DNA of 64,000 bases from Choanephora cucurbitarum (Eukaryota > Mucoromycota > Mucoromycetes > Mucorales > Choanephoraceae), in assembly GCA_025331435.1 (NCBI GenBank), contig JAIWNI010000061.1, positions 1 to 64,000 of the forward strand, in the 5' to 3' direction. Of this stretch, positions 23,499 to 35,783 are shown one piece after another (within the stretch, counting starts at the first letter, position 1; every line of letters begins with the position of its first letter). The notes below the pieces were generated by a model, which was not told where the DNA came from, ran no database searches, and was given only the letters and a program-made list of their open reading frames with translations. The translations under genes and the position numbers were made by a program.

Positions 23499-24558
23499 TG
23501 AATACAGTAATTGATGTCAAAAGCAATCATGTTCTAATCAATCTAATAGTGGTCAAAATCCTTACATGTGCGATGCTTCTTTTCCAAAGAAATTCAAAAC
23601 AGAACTTTAACTTCCTGTGTCTTTCTAAAAGTTTCATAATTAGAAAAAAATGCTTTACTTTGCCCCATGATTTGCTTATCTAAAAAAATTCGATTGATCT
23701 GATTAACCATACTCCTTTTTATTTGAAAAAAAAAAATAAGATCGAGACTGGAAAGAGACCAAGAACAGGCTATCAGCGTTAAAACAAACTTAGAAATTGG
23801 CTTTGCTTATACAATCAGGAAATTCGACAACACGATGCTCCAAATTCCCATTAGTATGAAGCTGCCTGTCCCTCTTAATTGGAGCTATAGCACGTCTTTT
23901 AATTCATACATGAGTTTAGCTATGATGGTTACAATTTGTCTTTGTTGAAACGAAAAGCATAATTATCCAAGTCTTTAGTAGTTGTATCTAACATCAATCT
24001 TACGGTATTCTGTTTCACAGATTTATTGAACGAACCGACTGTTTCATTTGTTGAGAATCAAATGTCTACAGTCTAGCTGTATCATGCTCAAGCAGTTTCG
24101 ATCTTTTTGCTGATTAGTGTATGCTTGCATTATTAATGAGATAGGAACTTTAGATCATGATTTCCTCCTTGTCTCCTGCTAGACTTTTTACAGAATTTTG
24201 TCTCACTATTTGTTACTCCCTTTTTCTTTTTAGGCATGATGCTATGCCCAGACTGAAATAGCCCCAAAAGGAGCATCCAGGAAAGAAGAGTTTGTTCCTC
24301 TTTTAATTAAATATCCTTGATGAGTATGGTAATCAATGGTTCTCGAAAGTTTAATTAATAAACATCATGGTTTTGTTTGTTTATTTTACTATTTTGACAG
24401 GTCACTAAGCCATTCATAGTATAATCATTGTTTCTTCTCCGTAAATTATAAGGGCATGTTTACTTGTCTTTTAATTCCATATTTGGCTCATTACCGAGCA
24501 AACGCGTTATTCGTCGCACATTAAACAGAGAAAGAAAAAAACCTGTTGAAAGAATGGA
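23499..24558. other. 1.06 kb intergenic region, no gene seen
   Basis: 3' flank of the hexosaminidase and 3' flank of the small membrane-protein gene (convergent). AT-rich with scattered poly-A/T. No coding or RNA gene is supported. Confidence 0.5.
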
Positions 24559-24831
24559 TTATGCTTCTTTTTCTTGGCTTTGCGACTTTATGCGATTAAA
24601 TCGCTCGTTGTCTTCTTGCTCTTGTTGCAACTCTTTCATTCTTTGTTTAGCTTCAGAAGCTGCCAACATTTGATCTAGTTTTGAACAGATCGTCAGCTTT
24701 TTTTTCTAGATCGCTAATAGATGTCTCGAGAACATACAGTAGTTGCTTTTGATCAACATAACTTCCATACCAGCACCTAGTGCTGCACCAATACCAAACA
24801 CTTGCGCATAAAACTTTGTTACTGCAGACAT
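24559..24831 (-). CDS. Small single-span membrane protein (69 residues)
   Basis: Two exons, 24831-24738 and 24674-24559, separated by a 63-nt GT-AG intron. Together they total 210 nt. The protein starts MSAVTKFYAQVFGIGAALGAG, a short hydrophobic glycine-rich segment, followed by MEVMLIKSNYYQMLAASEAKQ and a charged helix (KELQQEQEDNERFNRIKSQ) ending QEKEA. The shape (short N-terminal span with GxxxG-like glycines, then a hydrophilic helix) is like small mitochondrial inner-membrane subunits, but no named family is identified. Codon by codon the join restores a continuous amphipathic helix, which supports the splice. The nearest neighbour is the RGS gene, 103 bases away and in the same orientation. 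Confidence 0.68.
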
Positions 24832-24934
24832 TTTTTTTTGTATTGAAGAAAGTAGCAAGGGGGTGTTTATACACTTTTTATTTTTTATTTAACAAAAGCT
24901 TGACTTTTAATTTTTACGACTTTTGATAGGGTGG

Positions 24935-26895
24935 TCAGGCCCGAGTTTCAAAATTATTTGCATGATGAATATCCTCATTAGTTCCCATATTAAGCAGAGA
25001 ATCTGCCAATTCATCTAGCTCCTTTTGCTTTTTGCGCTCACTTTTCTCGATTGACTCGATAGTCTTGCGATATTTCTCTGTTTTGACAAATTTAGGGACA
25101 GAGTCTGAGGCCATCAGTCGACAAATATGTTCGTTAGCTCTATCAAATAACTTGAGCATCATACGCAAGCTTTGAGAGGCTGAGGAGGCTGTAATCACAA
25201 TGGTAGGCTTTCCTTGCCCTGGATAGGCTGGTAAAACAGTGACAACAGAGTTAATGACTCTAGCCATTTCTTGCAAAAGAGAGTGCTCAACATTGAGTTC
25301 AGAAGGTGAGCCTGGAGCGAGATAGGTAGACCAAATATCATAAGCATCTTCTAAAAGATCTTTTTGATTTTGCGTTGGTAGAGCAGGACTCTGATTCTTG
25401 CACTTTCTCTGAAGTGTAGTGTAATCAATCCAAAAATCGAGATTTTCTTCACAGAAATTAGCTCTTAAGAAATCTTTGAAAGGAGAGCGAAGTTTGGCAT
25501 TTTCAAGAATAATCTTGAGCCGTGCAGAATTGCTTTCTTTGGGATCCTGCGTAGAATCATTAGCAATGCTAGAGGGGCGAGACTGAGACTCTGATGCCGA
25601 TAGTAGAAGGCTGTTTTCTGGTGCAGTACGCTCTTCCTCTTTTAGTGTTGTTGTGGTTGTCAATATTGTTTCTGGATCTTCAGACAATATTTCTTTTAGG
25701 CTTGCTTCATTTTCCTCTTCTTTCGAAAACGTGCCATTGTGGATCTGGCTGGCCTTCGATCGATCTAAACTTGTAGTAAGCGAAGTAGTCTCTGAAACTA
25801 TTTGCTTTCCTTTTTCAGTTACAAGCAGCATGATGACTTTAGATGATTTAATAGGAGTGTTTTGGTATTTTGCATCTTGAAATTCTACCCAGCCATATTT
25901 TATAAAATCCTGCACAATCACCTCAGCTTCTTCACGACCAGATACAGTTGTATAGTCGATAAGCCAGTCACTGCACATCTGTGAAGAGAAAACTGTACGC
26001 ATAGTCTTGACTGTCTTGGGCTGTGTACGATTTGACTTTGACAATGTTAGTAGATAGTTTCCTAGCAATTGTACTCGAGAATCTCCACTAGAAACGGAAG
26101 ATGACATTGCAAATGGAGCACTCAGAGAAGGCGAAGAAGAAGATGTGGCTGAAGAAGTAGATGAGGAAGAGGATGGGGGCGTACTGTTGCTCTGTTGCCT
26201 AGAAGATACCGAGATAGAACTTGCATTGCCCATATTATTTAGCTCTCCATCTAAAGGCAAAGCCATCATCATTACGCGGAATACTAGGGAAGCACTCACT
26301 CGGTTCATGATAAGTTGATCATCGTCTGAGTTTCGATCTAGCCTGACTAATTGTGTAGCATCCATATGGCTAAAATGCTTTCTGAGTGTGTTGATGTTGG
26401 CTTCGGTTCGTACGCAAAAGTCCTGAAGAACACAAAGACCTTTTGGCGTCAAGTGCCAAATGCCCTTATCTCGAAAGGTTCTGTTGTGTGGATCAACTGC
26501 ATTCTCCATAAGCCGGCAGTTTTGAAAGTGTTGACATAAAGATTTAGCCATATCTCGAGCCATGTTGAATGTAGTAGTTGTGGTTGTGCATTGTGTGCGT
26601 GATGGATCACTAGGATCAGGTGTGCGAACGGTATGGGAGAATTGCAGGTTGCCCAACACCTGAATGGCATCTTCTGAGGAAAAAGTATTATAGTAATTTC
26701 GGAAAAGATATCGATGTGTATCTAAGGGTATTTGAACTATAAGGGCAGAGAAAAGATCATGTATGTCCTGCAGAAGAAAGAAAGTTAATGACAAGCCTTT
26801 CTATTGCTGCTTTCTATTACCTTTAGGAATGGTCGGCCGTCAATGGTGAATTTGACCATAGATGTATAAGCTTGCTGTGATATGTTGGAATCCAT
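24935..26895 (-). CDS. DEP-RGS regulator of G-protein signalling (Sst2/FlbA-type)
   Basis: Two exons, 26895-26821 (25 residues) and 26767-24935, separated by a 53-nt intron. Total about 635 residues. The N-terminal half carries DEP-like sequence (DIHDLFSALIVQIPLDTHRY; GIWHLTPKGLCVLQDFCVRT) and a second DEP-like block (VFSSQMCSDWLIDYTTVSGR, EAEVIVQDFIKYGWVEFQD). The C-terminal RGS domain reads LKIILENAKLRSPFKDFLRA, NFCEENLDFWIDY, then YDIWSTYLAPGSPSELNV and FDRANEHICRLMASDSVPKF. Such proteins accelerate GTP hydrolysis on Galpha, damping pheromone or nutrient signalling. Between the blocks is a Ser/Thr-rich linker. A Lys/Glu tail follows the RGS domain. Confidence 0.9.
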
Positions 26896-27264
26896 TTGTT
26901 TATTGATTGTGTTAAAAGTGAATGGAAAGAGAGAAAAGAGAGTGCTATATATAATGTTCCTTCGTGTTTTTCTTTTGTAAGCGGACAGAAATAGATATCT
27001 AATTAAGGAGCTGTTATGATAGCAACAAATCAAAATTACGGCTCCTTAACAGGGTGTATTCTATCTTTGATAACGTGTCTAATTTGAGCGCTTGGACTTT
27101 AGCTTTGAAGTTTATTATCAAAACAAGTAAGTTTTCATCCCACATGTTCCACATGTAATGTTAACACTGTTGTTTATCAGAAATATACTCCCCTCTTTTT
27201 TGCATATTGTCATACAACACCAAATCTGAGAACAAATATACAAGTATTATTTGTTTGTTTATTT
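26896..27264. other. Intergenic spacer, no gene seen
   Basis: 369 bases holding the RGS promoter (the RGS gene reads away from here) and the 3' end of the Ede1-like gene. AT-rich, nothing else recognised. Confidence 0.5.
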
Positions 27265-30200
27265 CTAAGCTTGGTCCAACAAAAAGTTGGTTGCCTTCTC
27301 CACATCTTGATCATATCTGTCTAGAGCGTCCATTGCTGCTTGAGGGTGGAACCCCATATTAACTAATTCGGCAACATGACTACCTCGAATTGTATCAAGA
27401 TCTAATTCGAAATCATTGGTGTGAGGCAACGTATCTTCTCTATGAGAATTAGCTTCATCTGACATAGATGATGCTGGAACTTGCAAACCAGCTTCTTTTG
27501 TAGATGACCCAGAAATACGTTCAGAAAAACTCTTTTTCTTCTTGACTTCCTTCTTTTTGTCCTTCTTTCCCTTCTTTTTGTCGCTATCATGACTTGAGAA
27601 GCTACCGATATTTTTTGCCCAGCTTATGATGTTCTTCTTCTTTTTCTTTTTATCTTCAATAGTAGTGCGATCTTCCTCTCCTCCCTCACTTTCATTGATC
27701 ACAGGTGCTGCCTTAATTGACGTGGATGAAGATTTAGGTTTAAAGTTTTGATCATTGTCTCCTCTAATGCTATTGTTTACTCCTTGATTTTCATCCTTTA
27801 AAGTGTTTTCGCCAGGTGCTTGACTAAATGAATTGCCAATATCTTTATAGTGAACTGTATTTGAGATGTGTTGATTCCCTTCGTTTTGTATCTTTTTGGG
27901 AGCACCAGACGTAGACTGATCGAATGGAGTTTGATCTAAATTGCTTCCAAATCCGGTTGGAGTAGCATCTGTAACTGTTGATCGTGTAACCATGCCAACG
28001 GCATTGTTTTCTTTCTTTGAATTTTCTCCGTTTCCGGATAAAAATTTATCATCAGCAAAATAAGCATCAAACTCGTCCTCTTCTTTAGTTGAGATAGGCA
28101 AGCTTGGACTGCCAAATATAGTATCATCCTGTTGACTAGAGCGCGGTGTTGATATTGTGTTACTCTCATTGCGAGGTTGCGGTAAAGCTGCAGGTGGTTT
28201 CTTTGCTTGTGATTTATATGTTTGTGGTGTAGTGTGACCTGAGGTAACTTGACGCGACTGTGGAGGTGGAGGTGGTGCAACACGATGAGTACTACTGTTT
28301 GTACTTGAGGTAAATCTATCAGAAACCTCGGACTCGGAAAGGGAGCTGATGAAAACAGAATCTTCTTCATCATGGTGATACTGCTGTTGCTGTTTGTGTG
28401 GTTCAAGAGAAGCTAGCTCTTTCAAATTAGATCGACTGTTTGATCCCATTAACTCGACTGATTGCACTTCTGCTGCCGGCCTTTTTGAAGGAGTTGTACT
28501 ACTGTTTGCTATAGTAATATCAGAGTTGCTTTTTATTGAAGGGTTTTTAGGAGTAACTGGTGCACGCATGTCTTCACCTGCATTCTGTGCAGGATGGTCA
28601 ATAAAGACAAATTCACTTTCGTCTGTGGCAGACGGGGCTTTTGCAGAAGTGTTTGAAGTAGGCGCAGTTTTAGGATTAGAAGAAGCTTCTACTGCATCAA
28701 AAAAGTCATCGTCCGTGCCATCATCTTCTTCGACAATACTCGATCTGGGGTCTACACCTATATTGGCAGCTCGTACATTAAGTTTTGCTTCAGATTGGGC
28801 AAGTTGCTAGAAAAAAGCAGTAAGTAAAAACTTGTTTACAAGATGCGAGAATTTTCTTCTCTTTCTTGTACTACCTCATTACTCGTGGGTTGCTTCTTTT
28901 CTAAACCCTCTTTTTCATCATCCAGCACACTACGGGTTTTCTCCTTCATCTGCTCTATTTCCGGACTAGAAAAAAGAAAAGGATTTATGACAGGAACATC
29001 TTTTTTGGGTTCTGGATTGACATCGTTAACGCAAACTCCAACGTAATGCTGATCAGACATCAAAGCTGTATCATGGCTATTGTCTGTTCCTACGTTATTT
29101 GTTGATCCATGCTCTTTCTCCGAATTAAGTTTTTCTTTCGATTTGCGTGCTTCTTCTGCTTTACGCTCTTCTTCAGCTTTACGCTCTTCTTCAGCTTTAC
29201 GCTCTTCTTCAGCTTTGCGTTCTTCCTCTGCCTTACGCTCTTCCTCTGCCTTACGTGCTTCCTCTGCTTTGCGTGCTTCCTCTGCCTTACGCTCTTCTTC
29301 AGCTTTACGCTCTTCTTCAGCTTTGCGTTCTTCCTCTGCCTTACGTGCTTCCTCTGCTTTGCGTGCTTCCTCTGCCTTACGCTCTTCTTCAGCTTTACGC
29401 TCTTCTTCAGCTTTGCGTTCTTCCTCTGCCTTACGTGCTTCCTCTGCCTTACGTGCTTCCTCTGCCTTACGCTCTTCTTCAGCTTTGCGTTCTTCCTCTG
29501 CCTTACGTGCTTCCTCTGCCTTACGTTCTTCTTCAGCTTTGCGTCGAGCTTCTTTTTTGGCTTCTTTGGCCTCTTGCTTCTTCTTGTGCTTCTGGTGCAA
29601 CTCATCTAATTCTTTCGCTAACCGCATAGACTCCATTTGGATGTTATGGATGGAGCGTCTTAATTTCTCATTCTCCATCTGCCCTTCTTTGTAACTTTCT
29701 TTAGTTTTTAGGAGCTCGGCTTGAGCCGTCTCTAGTTGTTTCTGATGTGTGTTTAGCTCAGATTGTACTGAGTCCCATACAGGTTGTTCTTGTTCGATCG
29801 TTTGGTTGAGGTCATTTAATACTGCTTGCTCATCACTACACTTTGTCTTCAACTGCTCTAGTCGCTCTTTGAGTTCAGCGTTTTTTTCTTGAAGTGCTGT
29901 GGCAGCTTGTTGGGCAGTTTTCTTTTGGACTTCGATCTGCTTGGTAGATTTTTTTGTAGTTGAAATCTGATTCTGAATAAGATTGACTTGGTTTGTGATT
30001 TCAATTAATTGATCATCTCCAAAATCTCCTAACAGATCTTCATCTGCTCATTCGCAATCAAGTAATTTTTTTTGAAGTTAGTTTGGATTTAATATGCAGA
30101 TCCATAAGGTATCCCCTCAGGAAAAAGAGGAGACAGTATAAATGGCCTGATCAATTTACCTTGCTTGTTAGTGGGCTGACTATTTTCGGTACTTGTTAAT

Positions 30201-31509
30201 AAAGGCGTAGAAGGAGGAATAATGGGTGTAGTTGGAGGAACGAGGCTTTTGGGTAATATTGCAGGTAGTGGTTCACCTGCTAATCGCTTGTGAACTAGAT
30301 GCATGGCAACTGCAAATTCACTTGGATTGAGTGCTCCTCGGTTGTTGATATCTGCCAAGTCCCAAATCTTGGCTAAATCGGATTGGGGCAATTTGGAATT
30401 TCTCAAGAACTCTACCACTTCTGTACCTTGAATCAAGCCTCTATTTTGTTTATCCAATCTTGAGAAATATGAGTCATACTGTGCTTTTTCGTGTGCTGCA
30501 ACATCCCAGGGCATATTAGGGGCTGTCGAAGCAAAAGCCATGCTACCTATACTGTCAATTCTTTTAGCTCTAGCTGGGTTTGCAATAGGAGAATGAATTG
30601 ATTGAGGTGAAGAGATAAAAGTAGAAGTTGATGGCATCAAAGGTGAGTTAGAGGCTTTCGAATAGACTTCCGGAGGTAAAGTTGTAGGAACTGTTGTAAT
30701 CTTCCCATCCATTAATCTTGCAATATAGAACATGGCAATAATAAACTCAGTTTCGTTTAGATATCCATTTTTACTGATATCAGCAAGACCCCTAATACCT
30801 CAGCAAAAAAAAAAGAAAGTTACACATGATGAGTATGTCAATGCCTAAAGAAAGAAAAATCTTACCAAACTTGAGCTAAAATTTCTTTTGGTAGTTTTGA
30901 TTTCAGAAACAAATTCTTGGCTGTCTCAGCAGGAATTCCTTGAGGTGTAGGGTTTTGGGAGCGATAAATGGATTGAAATTTACTTCTTTCAGCTGGTGTC
31001 ATGATCAGACTGGGTGATATGGTATTTTCGCTGTGATTGGTCAATTGAATTCCTTCGAATTGTGGTAATGGTGTAACTATAATGGATTACAAGCGTAAGT
31101 GAAAATGCTTACTCACATGAAGTATTCTACTTTGTATCACCTGTTGAGAGTAATGGCTCGTTCACATTGACCTTATTCTGAGCACAAGCAATAAGTTTGA
31201 GAGCAATTGAAAAGGTTTCTAATGTGAGGTAGCCAAGATTATCTCTGTCTGCATTTTCCCAAATCTTAAGAAGAAACAAAACGAAATAGACCAGATTGCG
31301 TTAGATGCTATCAACAGAAGCCTGTATGTGGTGAATGTATCATGAATTACCTCTGAAAGAATTGCGTTTGGTAGACCAGACTTGGCAAAGAACTGAACTG
31401 CTTCCATACCAGTTACAAGGTTAGGCTTGCTTTTGCTAGCGATCTCGAACAACTCTTTGTATACATTGAGCTCTTCTGGTGTCAACTGAGACTCCCAAGA
31501 AGTATACAT
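27265..31509 (-). CDS. EDE1: Ede1/Eps15-like endocytic scaffold (three EH domains, coiled coil, UBA)
   Basis: Six exons, about 1,270 residues. Start ATG 31509 (MYTSWESQLTPEE). EH1: LFEIASKSKPNLVTGMEAVQ plus IWENADRDNLGYLTLETFSI. EH2: FQSIYRSQNPTPQGIPAETA plus VWGLADISKNGYLNETEFII. EH3: YFSRLDKQNRGLIQGTEVVE plus IWDLADINNRGALNPSEFAV. Then a coiled coil with a long KAEEE/KAEEA repeat, a disordered Ser/Pro-rich segment (APPPPPQSR) and a C-terminal UBA (HVAELVNMGFHPQAAMDALD). This order matches yeast Ede1, an early-arriving clathrin endocytosis scaffold that binds NPF motifs and ubiquitin. The ~115-nt intron before DEDLLGDFGDD uses a GTAAAT donor, and the last intron is 28807-28874. Confidence 0.92.
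29144..29545 (-). repeat. Coding minisatellite, 18-nt unit (RKAEEE/RKAEEA)
   Basis: Inside the Ede1-like coiled coil, an 18-nt unit encoding RKAEEE or RKAEEA repeats about 22 times. The E/A variants are arranged in blocks (for example E,E,A,A,E,E,E,A,A) that themselves recur, implying block duplication. All six frames stay open across it, creating long spurious antisense frames. Confidence 0.9.
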
Positions 31510-32470
31510 ATTGTATATTTTGTTATTGTTCAAAAAAGAGAGAAAAAATGCTTGAAAGAAAAGAGAAAAAGAAGCACAAATAGCTCATCTCTATTATGAT
31601 GGTTTTGACCTTGGCGGATATTTAATTTTGAATTGAGACATTCATCAACACCATGCATGTCGTAATTTAAGAGAAGTAAGCGTGTTTTTTATTGTCTGGT
31701 CTTTTCTTTTAAAAGGTGCAGGTTAGAGTTTTTAACTTTAGAAACACTTACAAAAAATTCGACAAGCTTGAATGTACTATACCTGAGGCAAGCTTAAAAG
31801 ATATAGACGTGGAATAAATCTATGCTATAGCTTTGAGTTTTTTTTTTACGTATTGAGGGTTTGCAGCAATGAATGTTAGTATGATAGTACTATTTAACAA
31901 AGTACATACAATATTATCTGCTACTCTTATCTGCAATTCGAAACAGCTGTCATCTCTACATAATGAAGCAGTATAATTGAGCATTAGAAAAAAAAAACTA
32001 GATACTCAGAAGCATTGATTACCCGAGAAAAACCAAAGCATGGCGCGTAGTTACTTCCTATGAAAAACAAATTGTTGGAATCTAAAAAAAGAAATATCTT
32101 AGTTATGAGCGTTTTGGAGTTAAACTGTTTATTCTTCCAACACGGTTCTCTGAAATGATACATTCATGCGCAGTATTTGCTTAAACTGTATTTATCTGAT
32201 TGAAGATAATCATAGACTTGACTTGAAAGTAAGGCACAGACAATTTACGTCAAACTGACTGTAACTCAATCCTATTTTCGTCATTTTGTCCGAATCTGGA
32301 CTTTCAAAAAAAAAAGTTGAATGCAATCTGCCCCTGCTATGCTCTTTTTTTTTTTCTTTTTTTCCCTTTCTTTCTTTTCTTCTTCTTGAGTTCACACTGA
32401 CACTTTCCTTCTCTTTTTTTATCGTTGCTCCTACTACCATTACTTTCACCTAATACCTTATAATTGTGTC
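31510..32470. other. Divergent intergenic region, 0.96 kb
   Basis: Between the divergent starts of the Ede1-like and Mdm31-like genes. AT-rich, with a strong CT/T tract at about 32343-32400 just upstream of the latter. No gene found. Confidence 0.5.
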
Positions 32471-34748
32471 ATGTCTATATCTCTTTTATTCAGAAAGTCA
32501 CTAACAAATCCATCAAATAAATTTCTCTGTCATATACCTAAACGTAAAAATTTTCTGTTGGCGCCAATAGTTGCCTATCATGTGGATAATCAGTGTCGAC
32601 ACGAAGTTGTTGCTTCGACATCTATCCATTCCCCCCCTAACTATTCCAACACATCCAAAATACTGAAAATGAGTCGGCTCTGGCTTCGATTTAGACCTAC
32701 CATTCGCATGTACCATAATACTAGACCAACACCTGCACATTATCCACATCCACCGCGCAAAGAAGAGCTATTAGCACAAGCTCGAGGGTTTTTCGAACGA
32801 CTCAAGATTCGTATCAAGTATCCATTGATGGGGCAGATTAGACCATGGACACTCAATGACGCAACAGCTTTATTTTCATGGTTATTTCTTGGTCATACAG
32901 TGTGGTTATTGGTAGGAACAACTAGTTTTGTCAGCTTGATATTATGGCTGGCTAATTCACTTCAATTTCAAGGTAACAAACAAGATTTCTGCACTGAAGC
33001 GATTTGATGTTTTCTCTAACTAACCAAACTGATAGAATGGATTGCTTATCGTATCGGCAAATACCTCACTTCAGCAACAGGTGCTACCGTTGTGTTTGAC
33101 TCGGCCATTTTACCCAATTGGAAGGATGGTAAGATCCGCCTCAACAATGTCAGGATTTATCGCATGCCTCGCTCTGAGAAGGAAAAGTTCGAACGCCATG
33201 CTTCTATTGTGAGCAGTATTGACACGACTAAAAGAATTGAAGATGATGACGATCCTTTGGCTGGTGTCGAGTTTGATGAAGATGAAAAGAACAACGAAGT
33301 ACTAAAGAAGTGGATGTGGTATGACCTATTGATCGATCGTGTTGACGTCACACTTAGTTTGATGCGTTGGATGGATGGAAAAGGACTTGTTCAGAGCGCT
33401 GATATTCAGGGTGTTCGAGGCGTAGTAGATCGTCGACATGTACGCTGGGATCCTGATACTCCATATGACCCTGTAGCTGCTCGACACAAATACACCCCAG
33501 GCGATTTCGAATTGGAAAAACTAACCATTGAAGATCTGTTGGTTACTGTTTATCAGCCTAATGGATTTAGACCATATCCTGTTTCCATATTTCAAGCTCA
33601 ATTGGATCGATTCCGCAAACAATGGTATGTATTTCACGTATATGGCCCTCAAATTGTATAACAAAGATCTGAACGACATTTTATGTTTGTTTTTGATAGG
33701 CTGTTTTATGATATTCTATGTGCTACTTCAATTACCGGCTCGTTTGACAAATGTCTGTTTAGCGTTCATTCTCCTCAATTAGAAAAGAGTGTCTTAGAAC
33801 AAACTGGTCATATTGACTCAAACGAACATGCCTTGCGAAGTCATGATATTTATCATTATTATCCTTTCAAGAAGCCAGATCCTAATGGCGTTGTTGTTGG
33901 TGGTGAAACAGCTCGATTTGGTGTCTTGACAGATGGCGGAATGAGAAAGCAAGGTTATAAAAGAAAGGTAAGTTAGAGTTGGTTATGTTCGGCTAAAATG
34001 GCACATAAAAGTAGTAGTATATTATGTTGTTTACTCCTTTGATACAATTTAGTCACGTCTTCGGATTGATGGTGTCAACATTGATCACATAAACCGTGGT
34101 GTTGAAGGTCCACCAGGATGGATTACATCAGGCACAGTTGATATTTCAGCCGATATTTACATTCCTCAAGAAGCTGTGGAAGCAGATTCTACTGCTCTTT
34201 TGCGCCGACTTGTATACGAGTTGACTGATAGTATTGAATTGTCTCAGCCTGTTATTTTGGGTGCTGGTAAAGGAGAAGAGATTCTGGTAGTTGGTGGTCA
34301 GCGAGAAGAAAAGAAAAATACTGAAGAAGATTCAATGGCAAAGAAGTTTGTGATGGATATGGAATTCCGGTTCAAAGACACGAAGGCGTCTGTTCCTCTC
34401 AAAACACCTGAGCTCAGCTATCTAAATAACGCTATGATTAGACCTATTGTTGGCTATATTTCCCGTAACAAATCAATAGTGCCTATCAAGATACGTGTTG
34501 TTATGGATCTCAGTAATTTTGACGGATCCTGGAGTCTGCATGACTCAACATTAGCAGAGCGCATGAGCGAAAAGCTAGGTCAAGGCTTTGTTGATTTAAC
34601 AATGGACCAACAGGAGCGTAACCGACGATTGAAGCGTATTGGTTTTTGGAGTGTAAAAGAAATGGCACGTAACTTCTTGGGCGTTCACGAGCTTATGCGT
34701 GGTACATCAAGAGGTTTTTGGAGCTATCTAGGTACTGGCACCTCATAA
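32471..34748 (+). CDS. MDM31: Mdm31/Mdm32-family mitochondrial inner-membrane protein
   Basis: Four exons: 32471-32974, 33036-33624, 33700-33968 and 34053-34748. Total 2,058 nt, 685 residues. The basic N-terminus (MSISLLFRKSLTNPSNK, then MSRLWLRFRPTIRMYHN) is a plausible matrix-targeting presequence. A membrane span follows (LFLGHTVWLLVGTTSFVSLI). The conserved Mdm31 core reads EWIAYRIGKYLTSATG, VVFDSAILPNWKDGKIRLNN, DVTLSLMRWMDGKGLVQSAD, GVRGVVDRRHVRWDP, YTPGDFELEKLTIEDLLVTV and DGVNIDHINRGVEGPPGWIT. The C-terminal block YLNNAMIRPIVGYISRN is also typical. The family maintains mitochondrial shape, nucleoid organisation and phospholipid balance, and belongs to proteins with repeating beta-groove (chorein/AsmA-like) features. 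The second span expected near the C-terminus is not obvious. Confidence 0.9.
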
Positions 34749-34884
34749 ACTATGTTTTTCCTTGCTTTCTTTTATTGTTACCAACGCTCTATACGTATAC
34801 CCCATTTTTTATATTTTCTTCATTAACTTTTATTCATATTTAACAACCACCCTTCTCCTTTCTAAACATTGCTTGTAAATACAA

Positions 34885-35783
34885 TTATGGACACCTTTCT
34901 TTGCCCTTTTTACTATTAGATAGTTCCATAATAAATGCATTAAACTAAACAGAACGTCACAGAATGCAAAAGCAAATAAATGAGTAGCCTTACATAGATC
35001 ATTAGCCGTGAAACATAACTTACACGAAATATATCCATATGAAGCGATTTCAGCGGCACTATTTGACCCCAAGTAACATCTGTGTTGGGTGCAGGAATCC
35101 AATCTTCTTGCTTCTTACAAGGGAAATTGTCGCTTTGCTTTGTTTCCATTGAGAGGTAGAAAGTCATATCGCTTTCTTGATTATCAATAGTGACAGAATG
35201 AAGTCTAACTAAGCAAGCTCGCAAGTGCTGTTTGAGATCAGCTAAGGAATAAACAGATTCACTTTCGTGAAGCAAGTCCAATGGTATATCTATACTATTT
35301 ATCAGCGAATGAATACTAAACACGAATTTCTTGACAGGTGCTTGGTTTTCTTCTGCTATGACAGTAAGACTGACTTGTTTTAGCTCATCCTATTCGCAAT
35401 AAACATTTTCTTTTAGACTGAAAAAAAGAATGAATAACAATGAGTAGGACGAATACTTTTTGAAGTAAAGGATAACATGATTGGACAAATTTGGCGATAT
35501 AGTTTTTGAGGCCTGAATGGCTGACAACTTGAACAGGAACTTCAAATTTCTTTTGTGTCTCAAATACAGCCTTTGGATAAATATTACACTGATATAGTAT
35601 TTGGTTTAACCATGTTTCTACTAAGCAAGGCATAAGTAAAAGAAGTGCTGTGTGTGTAGAACATACAAAATTCACAAGTTAAGTTGATGATATCTATTAA
35701 GATTGCAGCCAAATTAGTAAGTCTGCTTAGTCAAGTGAAGCAAATTATAAACCTTTTCGAATAATAAGTTGATCATCACTCAT
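34885..35783 (-). CDS. REV7: REV7/MAD2L2 HORMA-domain protein
   Basis: Split into small exons, so no single frame shows it. Start ATG 35783 (MSDDQLIIRK). Joining across introns of about 56, 46 and 71 nt gives KDIINLTCEFLETWLNQILY, QCNIYPKAVFETQKKFEVPV, FVQSCYPLLQKDELKQVSL and PVKKFVFSIHSLINSIDIPL. The last joined part reads WIPAPNTDVTWGQIVPLKSL then HMDIFRFNAFIMELSNSKKG, using the intron 34945-35023 and ending at TAA 34885-34887. This matches the HORMA domain plus safety-belt strand of REV7. The protein is the accessory subunit of translesion polymerase zeta and, in animals, of shieldin. It converges on the Mdm31 gene with 136 bases between stops. Confidence 0.85.

Noticed and set aside
24464..24673. 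69-codon plus frame with Cys and Ser
   Set aside because: Antisense to exon 2 of the small membrane-protein gene.
29080..29694. Long plus-strand frames opposite the Ede1-like coiled coil
   Set aside because: Antisense shadows of the 18-nt coding repeat; they lack any domain and are inside a clearly coding exon.
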